Below, in pieces: positions 11,639 to 24,309 of a stretch of 64,000 nucleotides of DNA; the stretch's first letter is position 1; every line of letters begins with the position of its first letter. The notes beneath the pieces were generated by a model, which was not told where the DNA came from, did not search any database, and saw nothing but the letters and a program-made list of their open reading frames with translations. The translations under genes and the position numbers were made by a program. Location of the stretch: contig CM047431.1 in assembly GCA_026168455.1 (NCBI GenBank), positions 60,346,910-60,410,909 on the forward strand, written 5' to 3'. The DNA is from Theocolax elegans. Taxonomy: Eukaryota; Arthropoda; Insecta; Hymenoptera; Cerocephalidae.

Positions 11639-14600
11639 ATGATGCCCCTTATCAGTTTAAATAGCAATTTTAATAAACTTCTTGGTTAGTATTACTTTTT
11701 TTTTAAGTTTTCCTGCGAAATTTCTAATCCAAAGTTTACGTATATTGTATATGTTATACGCACGTCATTTTACACATATTTTTTCATATTTCACAGAGAA
11801 GGCTACGAGTAATTTGAAACTCGAGCCTGACTGGCCCACGATTTTGAGTATTTGCGATTTAATACGGCAAGGAGACGTTTCGTAAGTTTATGCTGATATA
11901 TGTAACTTACTTTTTTTGACATTTCTATAACCTATAATTTACATGGGCTTTGTTATTATCTTCGCTGTGTACAAATTTTGACAAATTAGTAGGTGTTTCA
12001 GTATTATAATTTGTGCACATGAATTTTTAGACAATATTATTGTTGGCGTATACATAAAATTTATTTTACTACTGCCTATTCACTACTGCTCAGATTTTCC
12101 TTATTGGATTAAAATATTAACAAGTTGATGCGTACATATACATATATAAATAAGTTACACATACTTGTTACTCATTGTGCTTTTATTAATTGAGTTACAG
12201 TTACTTTCACTAGCATGGCAATGGAAAGCGATCTGTAAACTTTAAAAATTTTGTTTAGTCATAAATTTTGTATTATATACTGTAATTATCTTGTATGTAC
12301 ATTTATTTATAAATGTTTGCTTTGTTTTATATTGCTACAATGCTATATTCTTAAAAACAATGCTAAATTTCTTTTGTTTATGTCTTTATTATTATTATTT
12401 AATTATCCGTATTGGTAGATTAAATTTGTTTTTAAAATTTTTTTTATTTTTTCTTACATAGTAGGCATAATTTGAAAACAATATAACCTTTAAAGAAGGA
12501 ATTATTTCAATAATTAATTTGAAATTAAAATTGCCATATTAATATCAATGTTTGCTGCAGCTTCTGTGAGTCATTGATATTGATAACAGATTATTGTGTG
12601 CATTGCTTTAGTAAAATGATATAGTTTGTTTCATGTATTTTTGTTAACATTTGGTTATTATTAATTTTCTTCACGTAAAATAATTGTATATTAATTTAAG
12701 TTTATTTCATTAAATTATCAGGCCAAAAAATGCTCTGGCAGCAATAAACAAGAAGATCACTCATGAAAATCCACACATAGCTGGTTTTGGTTTATTGGTA
12801 AACTATTTTTTAAAAATTATGTATACAACCTCAGAGGTACTATTTTTTTATCTTTATATTTTATTCAAGGTTTTAGAATCTTGTGTTAAAAATTGCGGCT
12901 CTTTAATCCATGATGAAATTAGTACTAAGCAGTATATGGAACAATTGAAAGATATTGCTAAGACAACTCAACATGATTCTGTTAAAGCTAAAATTCTAGA
13001 ATTGATTCAAGCATGGGCATACGCTTTCAGAGATTCACAAAAATATAGAGCAGTACAGGTGATAATATGCATAGATAAGCATTGATTATTATTGTAATGT
13101 ACATTGCAATATTTATAAACTTATATTTAAATTATTTTCAGGATACTGTGCGAATTATGAAAGCAGAAAATTTTGAATTTCCAGTTCTTCAAGAAAGTGA
13201 CGCAATGTTTCGTGCTGACATTGCACCGGAATGGGTAGATGGTGATAAATGTCATCGTTGCAGAGTTCTTTTTACAACATTCATGCGTAAACATCATTGC
13301 AGAGCATGTGGTCAAGTATTTTGTGCCCAATGTTCAGGAAAATCTTCCATAATACCCAAATATGGAATTGAGAAGGAAGTTCGTGTGTGCAATACTTGTT
13401 ATGATCAAATGAATAAGTTAGTTGTTTTTTGCATTAATTTTAATTACAATCAATTTAATTAAATGCATTGTTTATATTTTTAGCCATTCAAACCTTTATA
13501 TGTAAATTTTTCATTTTTTTAGTAGGGCTACTGTAATAACTACTAAAGAAACAGATCTTCCTGCTGAATATTTGGGTAGCTCTTTATCTCATCAACAACA
13601 GGTATTAGTAAAATGTCTTTTTTATTTTATTTAAATAAGTCAATTAATAACCAAATTTCTATTTATTATTGATTTTAAATTTTAAATAAATGACCTTACA
13701 AAAGTTTAAATCAAAACTTTAAAATATTTAATGTATTGTGACTTAATATAATATACAATAAATAAGTTATTTATTAAAAAAATTTAAAAGTTCGATAAAA
13801 TATAAGTTTTTTTACTTTATTATAGCATTTTCTTAGTTTAATTATTTTACAACTGCAAAGTAAAAAATTTAAAATGGACAAAATGCCCTTATACCTTGTG
13901 AATAAAGTATACATATAAACTGATCAACAATTTGTTAAGGGACAGTAGATTAAAAGTTTAACATTTCATCGCACAAATAGTAAAAGCATGAATAATTAAA
14001 AGAATTTATGTTTACTTTATATATAAACTGAATTCTTAGAATGATTATTTTCACCTCATTAACAGTTTCATACATCAACAATAAATGATAAATTTAATAA
14101 ATAAATATATACAGTACAAAACAATAAATAATCCAAAAATTAAAAGCAAAAGAAGTCACGCTACAAATATTTACTAGCATAGATGGTTACTAAATTCATT
14201 TACCAATCCTGTACAGAATTGTATTCAAAACAATATATATTATTATAAAAAAGTAAAATAGAAAAATTAATAATATATAAATTAAAAAATTATTATTTTA
14301 TTACATCCCAAAATTAAAAAAAGAATAAAAAAAATTTAATCATTACCGTCTGTTAACATTTAACTAGAGTTTAATACTGTATAAAGAAGAAAGCAACCAT
14401 AACAATTAAATTTGACTCATCTTTAACATTTACTGCTTTATAGAATTTGTGACATTAAAAAAGATAGTTATATTTGAAAGATTTAATTACATATTAAAAT
14501 TGAAATTGTGAAAATGATATATATTAAATATTTTTATTTATTTTACCAGTAGAAGTTTACATTAACCTCTCTCACAAAACTAAACATAATTACCTGTTAG

Positions 14601-17600
14601 AGAGTCTAGTTACCTTGCAAATATTAAAAAAATTTAAGTACTGAAACTTTTACACTAACTTTAATTACAAATAAATTTTTATATCAAAGTAATAAACATA
14701 TACCATGTTCAACAATTTTTAAATGTTCCATACAAATAAAATAAAAAACATATAAACAAAAAAAGAAAAGAAAAGAAAAGAGAAGAAAAAAGTAAAAAGA
14801 AAAATATAAAGACAGTAGGTATTTCTTGTAAACAGTGTATCTTGTAATTTAAATTTATTTCTATTTTAGTATTGTTTATTACTTACTACAGTAATTTTGT
14901 TCAGAAAATTAATACTAATTAATTGATTTTTTTTTTCATTACATAGGTGCCTCCTAGAAAAAGTGATGAAGAATTGCAAGAGGAAGAAGATCTACAATTT
15001 GCATTAGCACTGAGTCAAAGTGAAGCTGAACACAAAGAAAAAGAAAAGAAACGAGTTACCAGTGCTATAATTTCAAATTCAACTGCTTTTGCTAAAGTTA
15101 ATTATTCTCCTCCTCCATCTCCTGTAAGTATAAACTGTAATTAAAAGAAAAATAATTTTTCTAATGTAAAGTACAATTATTTCAAAATTTGCTTTAGAAT
15201 CCAAGTCCATCGAAAATTCAAGAAGAGGAAGAAGTTGATCCTGAACTTGCAAAGTACTTGAATCGACCGTATTGGGAACAAAGGCAAACTGCATTAGAAG
15301 AACAGACATCGAGGCTAAATGTAACCAGTCCATCAGCACCAAACATAAGCAGCCCAATGCCACAGAAAGTTATTACTATAAAACAGCAAAATGGAGAAGT
15401 TGATCCAGAGATGAAAAACTTTGTAGATAATTTGAGATCACAAGTAGAAATATTTGTAAATCGAATGAAAAGTGATTCGTCTAGAGGTCGATCAATAGCC
15501 AATGACAGTTCAGTTCAAACTTTGTTTATGAATATAACTGCTTTACACTCGAGGTATCTAATAATTGAATTTCATTATTAATTAAAAGAGCATCCACAAA
15601 ATAATGTACTTATTATTATTTTATGTAAATTATTATTACTATATAAATCAATTTTTATTTTTAAACAGACTTCTACGATACATTCAAGATCAGGAAGACA
15701 AAAGGGTCTATTTCGAGGGTTTGCAGGATAAATTGACGCAAATTAAAGACGCTAGAGGTGCTTTAGACGCTTTGCGTGAGGAACATCGTTTAGCACTGTT
15801 AAGAGAAAAGCAAGAAGCTGACAGAAAAAAGCAACTGCAGATGGCTCAAAAATTAGATATTATGCGTAAGAAGAAACAGGAGTATTTACAATATCAACGT
15901 CAACTGGCATTAAATAGAATTCAAGAGCAAGAACGCGAAATGCAAATGCGTCAAGAACAACAAAAACAACAATACAAAATGGGTATAATTTGAACTTTTG
16001 TATCTTATAAAAGCGATTATTTATTTTAACTAAATTATATATTTCGAGTCCAATGATTTATTCTTGATTTAGAAAATTAATGAATTTATTTTTTGAATTT
16101 CCTTTATATTACATTCTCACTTTTATATTCCAATTTAATTCTATTGAATGCTAACCAATTATTAGAACTAATACCTAAATTTTTATATTACAAATGCTAA
16201 TGAGAATTTTTTATGTACTATTTGCATTCAATTTTGTTTATCCTTTTTCAGCTGGTGGTTATCAATCGGTAACTGGTTATATGGGACCACCTGGACAAAG
16301 TTCTCCAATTCGTCAAGTTCAGTACTCAAATCCAGAAGTCAGCTACAATTCCATGCCCACGACCAACCAGCCACAGACTGTTTACGCTTATACGGCAGGT
16401 GCTACGGGTACGTATTCGGTACCAACTGGATACTTAATACCTCATCCCCATCAACCTCAATTGATCGATGCGTCAGCAATTTCGGAGACAAAGCCACCAA
16501 CGGCTGAGAATCAGCCAAATCAAAATCAAGAGAGCCTTGGTCGTGTTACCGTCTCGGGACCTGCAATGGTGAGGATTGTATATTCCAAAATATTATTCAA
16601 TATTTCTATTAATTGTCTTTTATATTATAATTTATTGTAATAATCGATACAATCAGTTGAATGTTAATTGCATTATATTTAATTTCATCAAACAAAAATA
16701 TGCGTTTGTACTTTCAGCAAATCCCATCGATTCCAGGCAGCGGCGGTCAACAACAACTACAAACTGGACCAGCACCCATTCCTTCTGGGGGTCAAGCTAC
16801 GAGTCTTCCAGGTCATATACCTACATCGGGTCAACCTGTAAATATGCCTGGTCACATACCTACGGCTCAACAACCACCCAATCACCTAGCTCAAGGTATT
16901 TTGCCACCTCATATGGGTCAAGGTCAAACTGCACCTGGTCACATGATACCACCAGGTTCGATAGCTCAAGGAGCGGTTCAAATTTTGCCTAATGGTCAGC
17001 TGCTACAGCGCCAACAAATTATGATTGGACAAGGTCCACAAGTCGTACCTCAAGCTCTGGGAAGGCAAATGCCTGTACCTGGTCAAATGAACCAAATGAG
17101 AACTAATATGCCAATGCCTGGTAATTAATGGATTTTTATAATATGTTTCTTATTTATTATATTTTATTGTGTATAATAGAGAAAAATGATACTGTCATAA
17201 AAGAATCGAAAATATTTCTTTTTAAATATTGGTAGTATCGGGCATTCAAGAATTAATACATAATTTTTGTACACCCTATAAAAGTATTATAAATAATAAT
17301 TTAAATATTTCGGCATTATTTTTGCCTGATGAACAAAAATAATACGGTTAATTTTCTAGATACACTGTCCACTCTACGTCTAAATTAGAATAAAGCAATA
17401 TTTTTACAAATAAAGATTGAACTAAAAAACTTTCTAACAATCTAACAAAAATTTGTTTAACATATGGAATATCCTATCGTAAATTACATAGTTAACGTAT
17501 TTAAAAAATGAAACAAAATTTTGTTGTTTAATTTTAATCGACTTTTAATAATTTATGCTAAAGAGTGCTAATGATTAATCACGCAATAATAATTGATCTT

Positions 17601-19010
17601 ATAATCAATATTGAATGTTTCGTTGCATTTCAATTAAAATTGATTATAATCGCAGTACAAAATCGACAATTTAAACAACGGTATATAAATAGATTACGAT
17701 TTCATTAATTTATCAAATTCTACTAGCTAAAGCTTGACGTCAATTATAGTAGTAAAGTTAAGAACGTGAATAATTTTCATTACACAAAATTTTCCTCAAT
17801 GTCACTATTAACCGTTTCATTAAATTCCAACACTTCACGACGCGTTATAAAATACCTGTACAATGATTACGTTAAAATTCAGAAAAAAGTGTCGTTGAAA
17901 AATAAGCGAAAGTTCAATATTTGATTTGTAATTCTACTAAATATATTGTATATATATAGAATCGTGTCATCTTTGCTATAAATATTTTAAGTCGGTTAGG
18001 GAAAAATCGAAAAAAGGAGCCTTTAGCGATTATTTCCTAAGGTGTTAAGATTATTAAGCTCATTCTAGAGCAAACCACGTATATAGACAACTCTACTCGC
18101 ATATAAATGCATTTCACCCCCTTCGAGTTCATTGTCATTGGGAAACAAAGCTTGAAGGGAAGGAAAATTCAACCCTTTTGAATTCGATATGATATTCCAA
18201 TGGTGTTACACGTGATACGAATCTCAAATATTATCGATTCGTTCAACATATTGTTCCTTGTCTTTTTTTATTAATATTTAGATCGCATATATTCAAGTGA
18301 ATAAAAATATTAAACACTGTGTACATTTAGAATTGTGTACTTTAAAAACTACATAGTAGTTTTATTTTAATTATGTTTTTTATAAACGTATATCACGTAA
18401 TGGATGTTCAAGTAAATCTATCATAAATAAGAAATTAAAAAGTTGGATTATAATCAACATAGAATATTAATCGTTATATTTTATTAAGTTAAAAATTTGT
18501 TAATTCTATCTACATTTGAGTAACAGCATGTAAGAGCATATCTAAGTTTTCTTTGTACAATTTTTTAATTTAATTTTATACATACGTGCAAACAGTTACG
18601 TTATAACCTTCTGTATAGTTTATATTTTCTTCTTCAAAATAAATTAAATAAATAATATAAATGTTAATTAATTTCCAGGTCCAGGTCAAATAGTGATGGC
18701 AACGAGTAACGGACCATTGCAGGGACCACAAATTCAAGGTATACCGTCAGCGAATTTAACGACGATTCAAGGAGTTCGAATTCCACTCTCCCAAGCTCAA
18801 CTTATACAGCAACAGCAACAGCAGCTACAACAGCAACAGCAATTTCAACAACAACAGCAACTACAACAACAGCAAATACAACAACCACAACAGCAATTAC
18901 CACCACCGCAACAGATGCAACAACCACCGCCAGCACAACCAGCGGAACCTCAAAATGTAAAAGAAGAACGAAAATCACCCGAAGTCGCTGAACTTATTAC
19001 CTTCGATTAG
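11639..19010 (+). CDS. Hrs: Hrs / Vps27, ESCRT-0 ubiquitin receptor (predicted 882 residues, 12 coding exons)
   Basis: Exons: 11639-11684, 11797-11881, 12722-12797, 12870-13058, 13142-13416, 13523-13601, 14947-15123, 15198-15553, 15669-15982, 16252-16568, 16718-17120, 18679-19010; phases agree throughout. Residues about 8-145 are VHS (EKATSNLKLEPDWPTILSIC). Residues 160-222 are FYVE: W163VDGD, RKHHCRACG at 181-189, RVC at 213-215, all eight zinc cysteines/histidines present; this binds PI3P on early endosomes. Residues 262-278 are a UIM (LQFALALSQSE). PAEYLGSSL before it matches the insect family. About 380-533 is the helical/coiled-coil core that binds STAM (QVEIFVNRMKSDSSRGRSI, QMAQKLDIMRKKKQEYLQYQ). 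The rest is a P/Q/G-rich tail with repeated PGHIPT units, a poly-Q block near residue 810-860 and a C-terminal LITFD clathrin box-like end. Hrs clusters ubiquitinated cargo and recruits ESCRT-I. The start uses the first of two adjacent ATGs; the N-terminus MMPLISLNS differs from the usual MFRSSF, so an alternative first exon is possible. Confidence 0.95.
13602..14946. other. long intron 6 of Hrs
   Basis: This 1.3-kb intron is AT-rich, with a purine-rich AAAAG run near 14757-14800 ahead of the acceptor at 14946. I see no nested gene, RNA or transposon. Confidence 0.6.
17121..18678. other. long intron 11 of Hrs
   Basis: A 1.56-kb intron separates the PGH-repeat exon from the final poly-Q exon. 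It starts GTAATT and ends with TTTCCAG. No nested coding segment was seen. Confidence 0.6.
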
Positions 19011-19304
19011 ATTTAACTTCTTTATTTTTGCATTTATACGATCGACCTTACTATTATTACATTATTATTATTTTATATCGAAATTTGCGCAATCACATTG
19101 TTTTATTTTTCTGTTTTCACTTAGATATATATATATATTTTTTTTTTCTTTAAATTTATATTAGATTATTATACGGATTCGACGATTTACATTTAATTGA
19201 AGCTTTAAAAAAATAAGTGACTTGGAACAAATATCTCGAGTCTAATGTTTATATACTCGCTGTGTACTGTAAAATTTTTAATTAATTTTAGGCTGTAAAA
19301 TAAA
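19011..19304 (+). terminator. 3'UTR and polyadenylation signal of Hrs
   Basis: The first AATAAA after the TAG stop is at 19299-19304. A second possible signal lies at about 19455, so alternative 3' ends are possible. Confidence 0.55.
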
Positions 19305-19800
19305 TAATGAACTATATAAATATAACATTGTAATACGTATTATTTAATGAAATACACTCGTTGAAATTGACTTGAATGGGAGGTAGATGTGTAATGTTTC
19401 GTAACGATTAAATTATAAGTATAACTGGATATTGTCAACGTGTCTTATTTTAATAATAAAAACGAAAAAAAAAAAATACAAAAACAAAACATTATTGTCA
19501 ATGTTCGTACTTTTGTTTAACGCGATTATTATTTTAATTTATTAGATCTTTTCGTACAACAAAATAAGAGAGAAAAAACTAACCGTGGATTAACGAAACC
19601 CGCGACAATAACGTTTGCTTTGTAAATAAAAAGAAAAAGATTCAAAATTAAAGAGTAATTTGTCAGATTGTCAATGCAAATGGTATATCGTATATACTGA
19701 TAGAATCTTACAAAAGGATTAAAATAGAGATAGATATAGATGTGCATAGATACGCGCGATACATATATGTATATATAGGAATATTTCGCGATTATGACAG
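19305..19800. other. AT-rich intergenic stretch
   Basis: Nothing beyond the alternative poly(A) signal near 19455 and short TA/GATA runs at about 19735-19780. Confidence 0.4.
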
Positions 19801-20030
19801 TGCAACAATTTCATTCGAGCGGGAGGTAATAACGAGCCACGCATTCTAGTAGCTATATAACGAAACTTCTCGGCGCCATGGATTTTACCACCCCCGCACT
19901 CGCGTCAAACTGTGTTTCCACGTCGATTATGGATATATTTACCCGTTTGTTGACTGAGCTCGAGATACTGTTGTTCTTTTTTTTTAACGATGCAGGTTTC
20001 TGCGTTATCGATTGTTTGAATTCCGTCCGA

Positions 20031-20094
20031 ATGGACGAAGGGAACGGTGATGGTCGTGCAATAAAAGAAATTATTCACGATATTGTCGTAAAGA
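20031..20094 (+). CDS. possible first coding exon of an unidentified gene
   Basis: An ATG at 20031 opens MDEGNGDGRAIKEIIHDIVV, followed by K and a good splice donor (GTAAGC after 20094). G+C is higher from 19800 to 20100 than around it, and a polypyrimidine tract plus CAG lies at 19975-19997, so an acceptor is also possible. I do not recognise the peptide and found no partner exon downstream. It could be the start of a gene with long introns, or chance. Confidence 0.25.
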
Positions 20095-20144
20095 GTAAGC
20101 GTATATACTTCTACTCCGTGATCCAAGTAATTCTACCTCGTTGA

Positions 20145-21184
20145 TTAATTTTTCATTGTCTAAGTTTGTTGGGTATGTAAGTCTTAATTGTTGATGAGTG
20201 ATAAGGATTACTCACGGTAATACTTACTCGAGCTTAATTTGCTCTTGTCGAGTTTGTTAATTCATTTATTATACGGGAACACACGAGTGTTAATGCAATA
20301 ATTTTTATTATAATCGTTAACAAAAACAAAATTCTTTGTCCGACCGTAAGCGAAAATTGTTTTCCTGATAGAAACTGATAGTAAATTATTTTTTTTTATT
20401 ATTTTACTTTAATATTACTTTTCATTTAATTGTTTTTCAAAGTCAGATTTTAATTTTTTTATTAAGAAGAATAAGAAGTGAAGAAAAAGGAGGAACAAAT
20501 AATAACTAGGATTGGTAATAAATGTGAAGAGTAAAGGTAAATTAATATATTAACTAATAATAAATATTATAAAAATACTTAAGAGTTTAAATCGATATGT
20601 TCCGAAACACAAGTACGATTAGCATTTGTGTGTGTCAATCGGGCAGATGAAGAAATTGAACAATAATGACAGAAGTCTTTACAGCCCGAAAAATTTATAT
20701 ACTTTTCTATTATCAAGGAACGTAATAAAATCTGCTCTAAGTAATTCAAACAAAAAGATAATTTGTTTATTGTAGATAAATTAATCGGTAAAGTAGAAAA
20801 ATGTTATTAACTCGCGTGTACAATACGAGCTTGAAATTTGAGAAGGACGTAAAGAAATGTCTTTTTCTTGTTACGAATAAATACAAGAAGAATTAAACGA
20901 TATACTTCTTAATGGATTTGTATTTGAGATAAATTTCGTTGTTTGCCGCGGAGAAAGTAAAATATAAAGAGTACATACGACGCAATACGCGAAGAAACAT
21001 ATTGCAAAATATCATATGAATTGTCGAAATCCAAAAAAAAAATTTTTACAATGTATAACATATCTTTGAAATATTCCTACATTTTTTATATATAAATTTT
21101 TTGTAAATTTAGACAGTATGTCACTTAATTACTAAATAGACTGTGTACGATACGTTTTGTCATTTTTAATCGTAAAATAACGTA
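20145..21184. other. AT-rich non-coding stretch
   Basis: No exon, RNA gene or transposon end was seen. Confidence 0.4.
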
Positions 21185-22089
21185 TAGGGGAGACTGGGGT
21201 ATTTTTGAACAGGGGCATTTTTGAACTTTTTGAATAGCTCTTTTATATCGTAATATGCTATAATAGGGCGGTTTTTTAAAATAAATGCTACTATCTCAAA
21301 TTGCCCATAGTTACGAGCTATTCCGAATCGATTGTTTACGTTTACTCGAGACCTGCCAAAATGAAAATCTCATTTTATTTTATTTGTACTTCTTAGTTTT
21401 GGAAGCACACTTGCGCTGTAGTTTCTATATACCTGCAAATCACACAGGTTAAAAGTATTCATACTAGCTTTCTTTTGATCGTAATTACGTTAAAAAATAT
21501 TAATTTACTCCTGCGCACTGTGTATCTAAAGTTTTTTTTTCTATTTTGGGGTAATTTTGAACGCGAACCCTGGGGTAAATTTGAACGTTTTAAGTAAATG
21601 GGTGTACGGTGATTTTATAATATATTCATCGTGTGTCCAATCTAAAAGAAACGAAACCTAGTTAAATTTCACAAAAATAACTTTTGTTTTAGTGTGAAAG
21701 TTGGTAAGTGTAAAATGTTGTATTGATAAATTTGGTGCCTAAAAAAATTCTGCAAGTTGCTAGAAAGTATCAATTTGAAGTTCCGTTAGTTTAGATTGTA
21801 AAATAGTAATCTTTAAATCGAAAAAAAAAATAAATCGCAAATAAGTTCAAAAATACCTCAGGGTATGTTCAAAATAACCCCAGGGTTGGGGCATTTTTGA
21901 ACAAAATGCCTTTTTCTTCAACCGTAAAATAAATCGTCCTATCAATAAATATCGTGGGTAAAAAAATTTGTCTTAATAGCTAGAGGTAAGTACTTGAAGT
22001 TGCCATGGTCCCAAGTATAAAATTATATCGTTTTTGATAAGAAAAAATAAAAATAAAAAAAAAGTTAAAAAATGCCCCAGTCTCCCCTA
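21185..22089. mobile_element. 905-bp inverted-repeat element with internal GGGGYATTTTTGAAC motifs
   Basis: The ends are TAGGGGAGACTGGGG and its reverse complement CCCCAGTCTCCCCTA, continuing as GTATTTTTGAAC / GCATTTTTTAAC inward. The outermost TA may be a TA target duplication. Inside, GGGG(T/C)A(A/T)TTTTGAAC-type words recur on both strands at about 21194, 21210, 21548, 21572, 21846, 21865 and 21888. No coding capacity is present, so it is a non-autonomous element. Confidence 0.7.
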
Positions 22090-22450
22090 CATACACACAG
22101 AAAAAAGAAATGTTTAAACGCCGGCGACGCCTTTGAAAGTATAACAATGTTTAAAATTTCGATGTGTTAAATCCAGTCCAGATTGAAAATACATCCCCGC
22201 GTTCATAAGCCAAGTGTATAAGGAATAAAAGAAAATATGAGTTGAATGCCTAGAATTTTACATCCCCTTAACAGAGAAGAAGAAGAAGAATAAGATGAAT
22301 AATCGGTCTATATATGTAAGAAAAAAAGAAGAGGAAAACGTTGAGGATATAAACGATCGAATCGAATCGAGGAATCTCGATATATATTCACCTACTCTTC
22401 CTCGTTTCGTACAACGTCGTAAAACGCGCGCCGCTCTTATATTACGGAAT

Positions 22451-22452
<2 letters not shown>

Positions 22453-22492
<40 letters not shown>
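22453..22492. repeat. (TA)n microsatellite
   Basis: About 20 TA units followed by an A-run. Open frames crossing it on both strands only translate the repeat as YIYI. Confidence 0.9.
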
Positions 22493-22497
<5 letters not shown>

Positions 22498-22559
22498 AAG
22501 GAGCGTATATAACACGTAGAAAACTGGTTCTATACCGACTGGAAGACGGCCCAATCACC

Positions 22560-22940
22560 CTTGGCTTTTAATTTTCCGTGTGCAAGAAGAAGAAGGAAAA
22601 AAATGAAAAAGTCCATTCGGACAAATCTGACGAGGAAACGATGCAATACCGAGCGGAATATATCGGCTTGTAAAAACTCAGAGAGCTCGAATTCCGATTT
22701 TGTGGCTCTGTAGCCAAGATCCGGTGGAATATATGTATATATATACGTGTAGATCCAATTTGACGGATTTTTATCGATCGGTCTGTACTATATATATAAC
22801 GCGATATCGACCGATCAATCGTTTATTTTACCCTTTTAAATTTTTACGCTCGCGCAATCAAACTGTCTTATATCTCTCTCCCTCACTCTGTATATATAGA
22901 CACGCGGGGGTGGATTAACGGGTGATTCTTCGACGTAAGT
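22560..22940 (+). other. possible untranslated exon ending in a splice donor
   Basis: Less AT-rich than its surroundings, ending in ...CTTCGAC|GTAAGTGAT at about 22934, a consensus donor. There is no long open frame, so if transcribed it would be a 5' untranslated exon. Weakly supported. Confidence 0.2.
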
Positions 22941-23934
22941 GATTCACCTTTCGGCATCTAAAGAATGATATTCAATTTTTTTTATTAAAATTTAATATTT
23001 TGGACAATCACTTGTTTATGTTAATTGTATACGTAAAATTACATACTGACAGAAAATAAAGTGAAAGAGTTAATCAAATCGTATAAAGAAAATTTTATAG
23101 ATGCCAGGAAACAAATGAATTTTTGTTTATTGATCACAGAAGAATTATTCTACACTGAGAAAAGAGATTTTTTGAGTTAAAGAATATTTCTTAATTGTTA
23201 AGATATGTGGATTAGAAATTAGAATACGGCGAAAGGCACGTGACTTAACTATTAAAAATCCAGTGACTCGAATTTTTGGTGAAAAACGATTATATAAGTT
23301 TGTCTTAATCAAGACGTTCTTTCATTAATACGTAATAAATAAAATATTATTATTATTACTATAATGCACCGTAAGGATAATCTTTTCACGCACCGCTAGA
23401 GGGACTCTACGACTTTTTGAACTTAATAGTAAATTTTATGCATTAATGATATAAGTATATGTCTACCTAACTATCATAGATTAGCGTAATTAAATATATT
23501 TACTAATTTTGACTAAACGAATGTATTCAGTACGAAGGAGATCTGATGCCCAAATTACAGGAATCTACCTCTAAAATCCCAAAAATTTAAAAAACTAATG
23601 GAATTAAAAATCTGAAAAAATTTACTGTTGAAATTTAATGTTGAAAGCAAATCGAATACCGTTACAGAGAGATTCTTTCAAAATAATTAATTTAAAATTA
23701 ATTATATAGAATCTACCATTTTTTGGTTGATAATATATAGCTAAAAACAATGCTGCACGGCTGCTCAAAAATCTCGTTGATTTATTCATAAAAAAATTTG
23801 AAAAAATTCATAGACTATCTTTAATGTAAATACAACACTGTTACATAGTGTTTTTTCCGATAAAGTATACTGTTTGCTTAAGAAAAAATAAATAGTGATT
23901 CTGTTTTAATGGGTTTACATCTCCTTAAGGGGTT
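22941..23934. other. AT-rich non-coding stretch
   Basis: Nothing recognisable apart from the approach to the TTAA-bounded MITE. Confidence 0.4.
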
Positions 23935-24309
23935 GTTGGACTAAAGAAATGGTCATTTTTAATATTTTTTTTATAAACAAAAGAAAACATTTTTGAAAAA
24001 ATTCTGAACACCATGCTTTTATGCATGTTTTAAATATTATGTTTAAATTTTTTCAGATTTTTAAATTTGTAATTTAATTCTTATTTTCGCGTTGAAAATA
24101 AATGCCTTTTTAGATAAATAATTACCGACCGAAAATTGTTTATTCAATTATTATTAACAAATTTATTTTTTCTTAAAAAATCATCATGCCCCAGCTTTTG
24201 TTTAAAACTACCCATATGAATTTTATCAGATTTTTAATTCAATATTTTCAAGATAATTCTTATGTTGGAAGGTGTAGATCCCTGTAACTTGGGTCCGACA
24301 TCTCGTTAA
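23935..24309 (+). mobile_element. TTAA-bounded MITE, copy 2
   Basis: Begins TTAAGGGGTTGTT and ends GACATCTCGTTAA. It shares the body of copy 1, including the segments near ATAAACAAAAGAAAACATTT, CCGACCGAAAATTGTTTATT and GGAAGGTGTAGATCCCTGTA. No open frame. Confidence 0.7.

Noticed and set aside
15079..15502. Two minus-strand frames over Hrs exons 7-8
   Set aside because: Shadows of the Hrs coding sequence.
16576..16992. 138-residue plus-strand frame rich in Ser/Thr/Tyr
   Set aside because: It reads Hrs exon 11 in the wrong frame.
22295..22554. Frames on both strands containing YIYIYI
   Set aside because: Artefact of the (TA)n microsatellite.
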